DNA of 38,975 nt from a bacterium (GTDB lineage Bacteria > UBP6 > UBA1177), in contig JAEESW010000022.1 in the NCBI GenBank assembly GCA_016290135.1, positions 1 to 38,975 of the forward strand. The letters run 5' to 3'. A model generated the notes under the pieces. The model ran no database searches and had not been told where the DNA came from. It worked only from the letters and a program-made list of their open reading frames with translations. The number at the start of each line of letters is the position of its first letter. Position 1 is the first letter of the stretch. Positions 23,600 to 30,812 of this stretch are shown here, piece after piece. The translations under genes and the position numbers were made by a program.

Positions 23600-24728
23600 A
23601 AGTCGGCAGACATTGAGGTTCCTGACAAACACGGACTTCGCTGCCGTCATCTCCGGTAACTGCTACACAGTAAAGGGATGCGCACTGTTCACCACCGGTG
23701 CACGGAGTTCCGGCGCTTTTCGGCCATTGGCATGTATGCGACGAAGAATCGCAGTAAAGACCTCTGTCCGAATCACAGTATTCAGAACACTGAAGATTGG
23801 AATCAGCGGACATTTTCTGGCAGACATTCGCCGCGCCGCACTCAAGTTTCGAGAAACGGTTGCACTCAAGAACGATGTCGTTTCCGTTTTCATCCTGCTC
23901 CGGCTGGACCCCGCACGGAGAACCGACAGTATCGCTTATCCTCGAACGGGTGCAGAGATTGTCGACACAACTCAGGCCGACTACACATTCGTTGGTGTCG
24001 GTGCATGCAAGACCTTCGCTTTTTCTCTTGAGGCATACTCCGAAAGAATCGCCCTCTTTGACATAGCAGAAAAGGAACGTCGTGCAGTCACTGTTGCTCA
24101 CACACGGATCGTTGACGACTCCGGTACTTGACTTCGAGCAGCCTGAAGAACGGCACTCGTATCCGATGACACACTTGTCAAGCGATGAATTGCAGGTCTG
24201 GTCGGGCTGTTTGTAGTCAACGCACGCTCCGGGGCAGACATCGCCGCGCATGTTGCACCAGCCGTTTTTGCACTCTTCATCCTGATTGCACTCCTGTCTG
24301 AGCTGTTTTGTCCCTTTGAAAACATTGGCGCACTCGGGAATGTCGAGGAGCTGAACATCAAGAGGATTGCACGGCTCCATCTGCGAGATCACAGAAAAAC
24401 AACTTTCCGCCTGAGCCATGTCGAGTGAGATCCACCCCATTTCCTCAGCGTTCGCCAGCATTTCATACTTGTGCTTGAAAATTACAGATTCACCTTTATG
24501 AAAAGCTTCGAAAGGTTTCGCTGAATTCAATATCGTCCTCGGACAGAAAGAGAGATTCTCCTCGTTCACAAAACCGGACGCGCATTTAGATGCGGCGTTG
24601 CAGAGCGTGTCAAGATATCTTTCGAAAAAACCAGCAGTGTTCATCCCGCCGTCATTCGACTTGGAATCACCGCCGCCGCATGCGGAAAGCAGCGAAACTA
24701 AAGTGAGAACAAAAAACAGTTTTTTCAT
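23589..24728 (-). CDS. Cys-rich lipoprotein
   Basis: A 379-residue lipoprotein: signal peptide MKKLFFVLTLVSLLSAC (Cys17, Gly at +2), ATG after AGGAGG. Residues about 30-130 hold a helical-looking domain with few cysteines (CNAASKCASGF). From about 133 on, repeated Dickkopf-like or EGF-like Cys motifs (CNQDEECKNGWC, CVSNSDCTTFLFCY, CTDTNECVVGLSCV, CTGGEQCASLYC) give a disulfide-rich extracellular region; myxobacterial genomes have many proteins of this kind. Immediately after lapB and overlapping the thioredoxin-like gene. Function not recognised. Confidence 0.78.
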   Translation of the reverse strand: MKKLFFVLTLVSLLSACGGGDSKSNDGGMNTAGFFERYLDTLCNAASKCASGFVNEENLSFCPRTILNSAKPFEAFHKGESVIFKHKYEMLANAEEMGWISLDMAQAESCFSVISQMEPCNPLDVQLLDIPECANVFKGTKQLRQECNQDEECKNGWCNMRGDVCPGACVDYKQPDQTCNSSLDKCVIGYECRSSGCSKSSTGVVNDPCVSNSDCTTFLFCYVKEGDSFGVCLKRKSEGLACTDTNECVVGLSCVDNLCTRSRISDTVGSPCGVQPEQDENGNDIVLECNRFSKLECGAANVCQKMSADSNLQCSEYCDSDRGLYCDSSSHTCQWPKSAGTPCTGGEQCASLYCVAVTGDDGSEVRVCQEPQCLPTYEN

Positions 24729-25775
24729 TTAAGCCTCCTGATTTATTTTGAATTTTCTACCGGTAATTTTCTGGCAGCCGGGGCATACGGGAAGTCCGCC
24801 GGGGATCTGCCTGCCGCATTCGCAGCACACGAACAAAGCGTGATCCGGGATCACCTCATCGAGGATATCCTGATCGCCTGAAAGCGAGTTCCTGATCTTC
24901 AACTTCTGCGCAGCGAGCGTGTTTGCGGCGACAGGTGAATTTTTCCCGTCATACTTGAGGTTCCCGTTGAAGAGCAGTTGAAAAAGCTCTTTGTAGTCAC
25001 CGTCTGCGCTATAATTTATTTCACTGCCGCTATCAGGAAAATTCAAAAGAAGCGAACGCGCAAGGATCTCATGATATTCCCCTAAAGCGACGATCTTTTT
25101 AAGGTGATCCAGACTCTTCTTTGCATTTGAGTTTATAAGCACAGATAAATAGTCGGCAACAAGCGACTGAGAATCGTCTCCGCATTTTTTCGAAAAAGCG
25201 GAAAGCCACTTCAAAGCGCCGTTTTTGTTTTCAGCCCTTGTTCTGAAGAAAAAGTTCACCGCCCTCGCGTAGAAACGCTGCAAAACCGCATCATTTTTAG
25301 GATCGGTAAGCGAAATATACCTTTTGATTTCCTCAAGAGCGGCGTCGAAATCGCCTTCAGCCTCGTAAACTTCCGAAAGAAGAAGCGAAGCCGGAGCGTA
25401 ATCGGCGCATTTCACAGCGTCTTTCAGCACAGAAAGAGCCTTTTTGTTCTGCTTCAGCACAATATAATCCCTCGCGATATGCTCTAAAACCATAGCGCGG
25501 AAAACACCTGTCGTAACCGGCCTGAAAAGAACATCGCGATGAAGCTCGAGAGCTTTTTCCGGATTTTTGTCACGCAGGATATCGCCGGCAAAAAGCCAGA
25601 AAACAGGTTCCTCGGGATAAGTTCCGGAAAGTTTTTTCAACTCGGCGAAATATTCTGCACGGTTATTCAGGTGACAGTCGCGCAGAGCATCGAAAAAATC
25701 CTGAACTTCAGACGGGAACTTGTAAGTCGAAGTATATTTTCTGCTTTTTTTTCTGAAGCGGTCAAAAAGCCACAA
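24729..25775 (-). CDS. lapB: TPR protein with C-terminal rubredoxin-like zinc ribbon (LapB-like)
   Basis: A 348-residue protein. TTG start at 25775, six bases after AGGAG, which overlaps the upstream stop TAG. TPR helices occupy most of residues 30-300; the C-terminus has C317-x-x-C320 and C331-x-x-C334 in a rubredoxin-like ribbon, the arrangement of E. coli LapB (YciM), which controls LpxC turnover by FtsH and so lipid A synthesis. The order lapA-lapB is the one in E. coli. Unlike E. coli LapB it has no N-terminal membrane helix, starting MWLFDRFRKKSRK. Membrane placement may come from the adjacent LapA-like protein. Assignment is by architecture; moderately sure. Confidence 0.68.
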   Translation of the reverse strand: MWLFDRFRKKSRKYTSTYKFPSEVQDFFDALRDCHLNNRAEYFAELKKLSGTYPEEPVFWLFAGDILRDKNPEKALELHRDVLFRPVTTGVFRAMVLEHIARDYIVLKQNKKALSVLKDAVKCADYAPASLLLSEVYEAEGDFDAALEEIKRYISLTDPKNDAVLQRFYARAVNFFFRTRAENKNGALKWLSAFSKKCGDDSQSLVADYLSVLINSNAKKSLDHLKKIVALGEYHEILARSLLLNFPDSGSEINYSADGDYKELFQLLFNGNLKYDGKNSPVAANTLAAQKLKIRNSLSGDQDILDEVIPDHALFVCCECGRQIPGGLPVCPGCQKITGRKFKINQEA

Positions 25776-25784
25776 AGCAAGCTC

Positions 25785-26162
25785 CTAATTTTGTTCTTTA
25801 TTTTCGTTTGCAGTCTCTTTTACCGGAAGATTTCCGCTGTTTTCCGACAAATCGGACGCATCAATATTGTCCAGTTTCTCGTTACGGATCGAGGAAAGCT
25901 CCGATTTGAGTTTTTTCAATTCCTTAAGCAGCTTTCTTTCTTTGCCCGACATGAAAATAATGTCGAGAAATACCGCCAGAACCGAAAAAATAACGCCGGC
26001 AAGGAAGCAGAAAAGCGAAAGTAGCCAGAGCTGGATATCCTTAACCGAAACAAAAATCAGATTGAGCGTAACGTTCGTATCGTTCACCCTTGCAAAATAT
26101 GAGATCATGACAGCGATCAAAGCTATGACCAAAATAAAAAGCAGTTTTTTAACCAGTTTCAT
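25785..26162 (-). CDS. lapA: LapA-domain membrane protein
   Basis: A 125-residue inner-membrane protein. Two membrane helices (about 5-22 and 45-70) surround a short NDTNVTLNLIF segment, the LapA (DUF1049) pattern, and a basic coiled tail (KERKLLKELKKLKSEL) faces the cytoplasm, followed by an acidic end. ATG at 26162 after AAGGTG. It is 10 bases from the lapB-like gene, which fits their joint role in envelope homeostasis. Confidence 0.72.
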   Translation of the reverse strand: MKLVKKLLFILVIALIAVMISYFARVNDTNVTLNLIFVSVKDIQLWLLSLFCFLAGVIFSVLAVFLDIIFMSGKERKLLKELKKLKSELSSIRNEKLDNIDASDLSENSGNLPVKETANENKEQN

Positions 26163-26200
26163 GTTTCACCTTCTTAAGTTAAACAAACAAAAAACGCGTT

Positions 26201-26228
26201 ATTATAATCATAATTAAATTTTTCTGAA
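26201..26228 (-). promoter_or_regulatory. Possible promoter for the lapA run
   Basis: A perfect TATAAT (26201-26206) with TTCAGA (26223-26228) 16 bases upstream on the minus strand. The -35 match is poor. Confidence 0.35.
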
Positions 26229-26239
26229 TTTTTTATGAT

Positions 26240-27730
26240 TTATCTGTGGTCAACGTTGAACCACCACTCGGCGCTGAGACCGAAATAGTGGAGAACGGAG
26301 TGTTTTGCGCGGTAATCTTCTTTGTTGTAAGAGTAGCGCGCGTCGTCATTCTGCAGTGCGAGAGTATAGACCAGACGCAGTTGAGGCCTGCCGTAGTTCC
26401 CGCCGCCGTAAGTGACGATCGGAATGAGGGAGAATTTCGTGACCTGCGGCACAGCGCTTTTGGTCTCGCCGTTGCTGAGCGTCTTAAGACCGTTCATATC
26501 CTTGAGCTGGTGCGAAACTTCGAAAGCGAGGTAAAAATTATCGTGGATGAAGAAGTGCGGACGAAGCGAGAAAGTGTATTCGACAAAATCGTCGTTGTCG
26601 TATTTGTTGCCGTCGGAATCCCTGAACGAGCGGACATAGCCGCCGAAGATCGCTCCGAACCAGCCGATCTCAAGATTTGATGTCACCGCAAAAAGGATCT
26701 CGCGGGCATCTTTTGTTTTGTAATCGGAATCGAATCCCCACGGAACGCTCATCAGGCCGTAAGCCGCGAGACCTCCCGAATATTTGAAGAAAATATCGGT
26801 AAAACTGTTCTTCGCATAGCCGAAAAATCCGAGTTGTGCGCCGAGAGACCAGCCGAAATCCTCAGGATATGCAATAGAGTTGTCCTCATCAAGAGGATCG
26901 TTGCTCTTTTCGCCTGAACTGATTCTCTGAAATTCGCCGATAAGTTTCCACTTCAAGCCCAGAGTGTCGGAAATATTGTATCTCTGCATATATTTGAGAC
27001 CTGTGACGATGCGCTGTCTGTCCATCCATGTGATGCTTTCAGTGCCGAAAGTGTCGGAAACGACCTCTTTCGACTGATACTGCCAGTCGACCTCGAGACG
27101 GTTGAAACCGAAATAATATTCAAGCCCCCATGTATCGAAGTGGAGCGTGACGCCTCCGCCGTAGATATTGTCGTCGTCAAGAGGCCAGAAGTCGAGAAGA
27201 TAGATGTCGTCACCGCGGTACATCCTGCTTCCTACCCAGAAACCGAGCGGTTTCCAGAAAACGTTTTCCGCTCTGACGAACAGGTTTCTGACCGTATTCA
27301 GTGCGATCCATTTTCCGTTGTCGTGGAAAAGCGATTCGGAAAAAGCAAGAGTCGAGACAAAGTCGAAAAGCGGACCGTTGTCGCCTATTTTCGGTAACAG
27401 ATAGGCAAAATCGAGCTCGACATAACTTTCCTGCTCAAGCCTGCTGCCGTGACCGACTATATTCACCCATTTCGGTCTTCCGCCGCGAAGATCTGTCGCA
27501 GGCTGGACTCTGCCGTATGAACCGAAAACAAAACCGCGGCCGTCGTCCTTTTTCTTTTCCTTGCTCTCTTCACTCTTTTCTGCCGGAGCCGTCTCTTCTG
27601 CAGACGCCGCTGCAGCATCGTTCAATCCGGGCTTAGTCCCTTCCTCAGTCCCGGCAGTCTCCTCCGCGGCAAGGCAGAGAGGAGCGAAAAACAACATAAA
27701 AACAAACACACGCTTAAAAATAGAGTTCAT
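26240..27730 (-). CDS. LamB-like carbohydrate porin
   Basis: A 496-residue outer-membrane protein. The ATG at 27730 follows GTGAGG; a GTG at 27745 is disfavoured. Signal peptide (about 1-21, ending in CLAA) then an acidic/Lys-rich linker (about 23-63) with YGRVQP beginning the barrel. Aromatic and Asp/Asn-rich beta strands alternate to the end, and the last strand ends WWFNVDHR with Trp-Phe near the C-terminus. GSRMYRGDDIYLLDFW and GFGSYGR-like strands resemble LamB-type sugar porins. Substrate unknown. It has a strong promoter overlapped by a palindrome. Confidence 0.75.
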   Translation of the reverse strand: MNSIFKRVFVFMLFFAPLCLAAEETAGTEEGTKPGLNDAAAASAEETAPAEKSEESKEKKKDDGRGFVFGSYGRVQPATDLRGGRPKWVNIVGHGSRLEQESYVELDFAYLLPKIGDNGPLFDFVSTLAFSESLFHDNGKWIALNTVRNLFVRAENVFWKPLGFWVGSRMYRGDDIYLLDFWPLDDDNIYGGGVTLHFDTWGLEYYFGFNRLEVDWQYQSKEVVSDTFGTESITWMDRQRIVTGLKYMQRYNISDTLGLKWKLIGEFQRISSGEKSNDPLDEDNSIAYPEDFGWSLGAQLGFFGYAKNSFTDIFFKYSGGLAAYGLMSVPWGFDSDYKTKDAREILFAVTSNLEIGWFGAIFGGYVRSFRDSDGNKYDNDDFVEYTFSLRPHFFIHDNFYLAFEVSHQLKDMNGLKTLSNGETKSAVPQVTKFSLIPIVTYGGGNYGRPQLRLVYTLALQNDDARYSYNKEDYRAKHSVLHYFGLSAEWWFNVDHR

Positions 27731-27755
27731 GGTCGTCAACCTCACAAAAAAACCG

Positions 27756-27767
27756 CTAATATTAGCT
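27756..27767. promoter_or_regulatory. Perfect palindrome over the porin -10: candidate operator
   Basis: GCTAATATTAGC, a perfect 12-bp palindrome, covers the -10 TAATAT of the porin promoter. Such placement suits a repressor site, though chance occurrence cannot be excluded. Confidence 0.4.
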
Positions 27768-27786
27768 TTATTTACAAGGTTGTCAA
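27759..27786 (-). promoter_or_regulatory. Promoter for the LamB-like porin
   Basis: TTGACA (27781-27786) and TAATAT (27759-27764), 16-base spacer, minus strand, 28 bases from the ATG. Confidence 0.65.
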
Positions 27787-27805
27787 AAGAAGTTTCGGAT
27801 TTTTC

Positions 27806-28453
27806 TCACAAAACCGTAACAGTCGTCACCATTTTACCGAGAATCCTGAAATCTTCGCGGCATGTGACGTTTATCGGCGAATATTTTTCGTTTTCCGGAA
27901 GAAGGAAGACTTCGCCTTTGCTGAGCGAAAGGCGCTTCAGCGTAGCATCGCTGTCGATAAGGGCTGCGATTATGTCTCCGTTTTCCGCCAGAGGCTGGCG
28001 TCTGATTATGACGAGATCTCCGTTGTTTATCCCGGCGTTTATCATACTGTCGCCGCGGACACGCAGAGCGAAGAACCTGCCCTTCCCGATGTTGCTCTCA
28101 TCAACAAGAATCTCCCCTTCCATATTCTCATCGGCAAAAATAGGAACACCTGCTGCGATAGTGCCGATCACAGGAACTTTAACCAGTTTGACCGCACCGC
28201 TCTTTTGTGCAGGCATTTCATTTTCAGGCTGATCAAGGATACCGATAGTTCTCGCAGCACCTTTCTGACGGGTTATATACCTTTTTTTCTCAAGCCTTTC
28301 AAGCTGTTCAAAAACTGAAGTCTGCGTGATGCGCAGGATCTCAGAGATCTCCTTCGCGGTCGGAGAAAAGCCGTTTTCAGCAATAAAATCGCTGATAGTC
28401 TTAAGAACTTTTGCCTGGGATTCGGTAAGTCCGGCAGAATTGGACGCTTTCAT
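27806..28453 (-). CDS. lexA: LexA repressor
   Basis: A 215-residue SOS repressor and self-cleaving protease. N-terminal winged helix (about 10-65) with FSPTAKEISEILRITQTSVF then LEKKRYI. The C-terminal peptidase S24 domain has the A101-G102 cleavage site (GTIAAGVPIF), nucleophile Ser136 in RGDSMINAGI, and Lys173 in TLKRLSL; all are intact. ATG at 28453 after GAGGTG. Promoter at 28485-28512. The recognition helix differs from E. coli LexA, so a non-E. coli operator is likely. Confidence 0.93.
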   Translation of the reverse strand: MKASNSAGLTESQAKVLKTISDFIAENGFSPTAKEISEILRITQTSVFEQLERLEKKRYITRQKGAARTIGILDQPENEMPAQKSGAVKLVKVPVIGTIAAGVPIFADENMEGEILVDESNIGKGRFFALRVRGDSMINAGINNGDLVIIRRQPLAENGDIIAALIDSDATLKRLSLSKGEVFLLPENEKYSPINVTCREDFRILGKMVTTVTVL

Positions 28454-28484
28454 TTTTCACCTCATAAAAAAACATTAACGCCGG

Positions 28485-28512
28485 ATCATATACCTGGAAT
28501 TTAAAAGGTCAA
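28485..28512 (-). promoter_or_regulatory. Promoter for lexA
   Basis: TTGACC (28507-28512) and TATGAT (28485-28490), 16-base spacer, minus strand, about 30 bases upstream of the lexA ATG. No E. coli-type CTGT-N8-ACAG box lies near it. Confidence 0.6.
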
Positions 28513-28525
28513 GAAAATTTTTGAA

Positions 28526-29782
28526 TTATTCACACATACCTGTCGGATTCTCATCATAATACTTGCTGCCGCTCATCGTCATCAAAAGAGAGCACTGGCA
28601 GGCCAGTTTGTGAGTACCGGGCTCAGTGTAGCAGGCACCGTAAAGACCTAAAAGAGAATCATCGCAGAATCCTGACGGACAGGTCGCAGTGCAGCCGGGA
28701 GTGCTCAAGTTTGCCGGAGGATTATCGACATCGCATACCGTACACATGACGTTGTTCGGAATATCTGAAAGACTGCACACAACAGATTCGCCCAAACCGT
28801 TTGTCAGCCAGCCCTGTTCGCATTCACAGGTCGAAAAATTGCAGTGACCTGCAATAGTAGTCGTGCTGCCCAGCAAATTTGAACAAGAATACTCTTTAAA
28901 ACATCTTTTTGCATTACATTCTTTGACGCATACATTGTTGTTGGAAACAAAACCATTCTCACAACCGCACTTTTCCGTGCCGTTTTCGACGACGCACGAA
29001 ACTGCGTGTTCGCCGCAGAAATGGGCTACATCGCAGCTTTTGCAGTCCGCACCGGAATAATATTCATCGCACTGATTGCAGCCTGCTTCGTTGGTCGTAT
29101 AATCGATCCCGCAGACTTTCGGCGCGGTGCAGGTCATATTCGTGCAGTCGGGTTTGCATTTGCCGTCACTGTTGCTCTTGAGATAACCTTCAACACAGCC
29201 CTCGCACCATCTTCCGGCCGAATGAGTCGACGTGGAGCATGTGCATTTGACAGTATCGCCCTCTTCACGGCAGCCGCTATTATTGCACGGATTCGGATTG
29301 CATGTCAGATTGACTACGCATGAGCGGATATCGGGATTTCCGTCTTCATCGTCACCCTCAGCCTCAAGGTGATAACCCTCTTTGCATTCCGAACAGTCTT
29401 CACCATTGTGATTTTCCTTGCAGGTGCATTTTCCAGTCGTAAAATCGCAGTCACCGAAACCGCTGCAAGCATTCGGACATGAGATAACATCATCAGGGAC
29501 CTCGGCATCAACGTCATTTTCACTCGGCAAAACGCTGTCGTCAGGCAATTCGCCTTCCGGAGCATCGTTCTGTTCGGGAAGATCCGAAGTATCGTCCAGA
29601 TCGCCGTCTGTCTCTGAAGGATCGTTCTCGGTTTCGGCACTCGGTGCACGGCAGACCGAATCAATGCATAAAAAACCGTTAGGACAGTCAAACGCAGTGA
29701 CACAGGCATCATCCTCATCCGAAGAGCATGCTGCAAAGACAAGCAAAAACATCAAAACTAAGACCAACTTTAAATTTTTCAT
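28526..29782 (-). CDS. EGF-like Cys-rich lipoprotein
   Basis: A 418-residue lipoprotein: signal peptide MKNLKLVLVLMFLLVFAAC (Cys19, Ser at +2), ATG after GGAGG. A short CVTAFDCPNGFLCIDSVCR disulfide knot follows, then an acidic Asp/Glu/Pro/Thr linker (about 48-104), then EGF-like and laminin-EGF-like repeats (CSGFGDCDFTTGKCTC, CNNSGCREEGDTVKC, WCEGCVEGYL, CDEYYSGADCKSC, HCNFSTCECEQGW) to the C-terminus. Bacterial EGF-repeat proteins of this kind occur in myxobacteria and relatives. Function not known; an extracellular binding role is likely. Own promoter at 29809-29836. Confidence 0.8.
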   Translation of the reverse strand: MKNLKLVLVLMFLLVFAACSSDEDDACVTAFDCPNGFLCIDSVCRAPSAETENDPSETDGDLDDTSDLPEQNDAPEGELPDDSVLPSENDVDAEVPDDVISCPNACSGFGDCDFTTGKCTCKENHNGEDCSECKEGYHLEAEGDDEDGNPDIRSCVVNLTCNPNPCNNSGCREEGDTVKCTCSTSTHSAGRWCEGCVEGYLKSNSDGKCKPDCTNMTCTAPKVCGIDYTTNEAGCNQCDEYYSGADCKSCDVAHFCGEHAVSCVVENGTEKCGCENGFVSNNNVCVKECNAKRCFKEYSCSNLLGSTTTIAGHCNFSTCECEQGWLTNGLGESVVCSLSDIPNNVMCTVCDVDNPPANLSTPGCTATCPSGFCDDSLLGLYGACYTEPGTHKLACQCSLLMTMSGSKYYDENPTGMCE

Positions 29783-29808
29783 TTTCTCTCCTCCAACAAA
29801 ACCGGACT

Positions 29809-29836
29809 ATTTTACTCGAAACATATCATTTGTAAA
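29809..29836 (-). promoter_or_regulatory. Promoter for the EGF-like lipoprotein
   Basis: TTTACA (29831-29836) and TAAAAT (29809-29814), 16-base spacer, minus strand, 26 bases from the ATG. Confidence 0.5.
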
Positions 29837-29911
29837 TGCAAATATTGCAGAAAACATTGAAAAAACTGCATTTATTTTCAAATCAGATCCGCTGCGAAGA
29901 GTAGATGCCAG

Positions 29912-30463
29912 CTATTCCCAGTTGTAGAAAATCGAAAGATAAGTCCCGCCGAACTTTTTGGTTTTCACACTCCAGCCTGCCTTTTGCCAAGCAGTCTCAG
30001 CGTTTCCTTCGACAACGATGACACAAACTTCGCCGACGATGCCTGAATCCGCGATCTTATCCAAAAGGGCCGGCATCCTATCGCCCAAAGCGTAAGGAGG
30101 ATCTATAAAAATAGTATTGAATTTTTCATTGAGAGCAGCGAAATTCAAAGAAAAAGCATCGGCGTTTATGACATTCACCTGGTTTTTGATACCGAGAATA
30201 TCCGCACTCTTTTTTATGGCCGAGGCAGCCTTAGGGTTTGATTCGATCAAAAAAGATTTGTAAAATCCGCGACTTATAGCCTCAAAAGCCAGGATCCCGC
30301 TACCAGAAAAAATATCGAGGAAATTCCTGTTTTCAAACTCTATCATTGAAAAAAGAGTGTTGAAGAAAGCACTTCTGACCTTCTCTTCAGTCGGCCTCAG
30401 ATCTGTATCAGGAACTTTGATGTAGCGTCCTCTCAGGACACCGGATGATACCCTGAGATTCAT
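29912..30463 (-). CDS. rsmD: 16S rRNA (guanine966-N2)-methyltransferase
   Basis: A 183-residue class I SAM-dependent methyltransferase that methylates G966 of 16S rRNA. The SAM-binding loop is LDIFSGSGILAFEAISRG (about 49-66) and the catalytic N-6/N-4-type motif is D121-P-P-Y124. RGRYIKVP, LRPTEEKVRSAFFN are RsmD hallmarks. ATG at 30463, three bases after the upstream stop, so it is the last gene of the efp operon. Confidence 0.93.
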   Translation of the reverse strand: MNLRVSSGVLRGRYIKVPDTDLRPTEEKVRSAFFNTLFSMIEFENRNFLDIFSGSGILAFEAISRGFYKSFLIESNPKAASAIKKSADILGIKNQVNVINADAFSLNFAALNEKFNTIFIDPPYALGDRMPALLDKIADSGIVGEVCVIVVEGNAETAWQKAGWSVKTKKFGGTYLSIFYNWE

Positions 30464-30466
30464 GAT

Positions 30467-30805
30467 TTAAAAGAAGAAAAAGAATGCGGCAGCCGCTGCG
30501 GCAAGGAGCAGAAGCACGACTGCGAGCACGACACAGACCCTGCAGACTTTGCAACCGCTTTTCTTCGGCTTTTCGACAGGCAGGCTCTCATCGATATTCA
30601 CTTCGGTCAAAGTGACACGCTGAGTCGGACCGCTGCCTCTTGAATTCTGCGGACTGATGTTCCCGTCAGCACGCTCTTCCGAGCCGATAGGGAATTTCGA
30701 TGCTTCAGCCGAAGAGGAGACATTCGAACTGCCGCACATCGGGCAGGCAGACATCTGCTCCGGAATATCGGCCGTAAATCCGCAGTTATTGCATACAAAC
30801 TTCAT
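30467..30805 (-). CDS. Small tail-anchored zinc-ribbon protein
   Basis: A 112-residue protein: N-terminal zinc ribbon C5-x-x-C8 and C21-x-x-C24, a polar linker (about 27-85), and a C-terminal membrane helix (about 90-112: VVLLLLAAAAAAFFFFF). The orientation suggests cytoplasmic zinc ribbon with the tail in the membrane. It lacks a signal peptide. A CKVCRVC stretch just before the helix adds Cys. No known family assigned. In the operon between the MXAN_5187-type sensor and rsmD. Confidence 0.7.
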   Translation of the reverse strand: MKFVCNNCGFTADIPEQMSACPMCGSSNVSSSAEASKFPIGSEERADGNISPQNSRGSGPTQRVTLTEVNIDESLPVEKPKKSGCKVCRVCVVLAVVLLLLAAAAAAFFFFF

Positions 30806-30812
30806 AAAGCAC

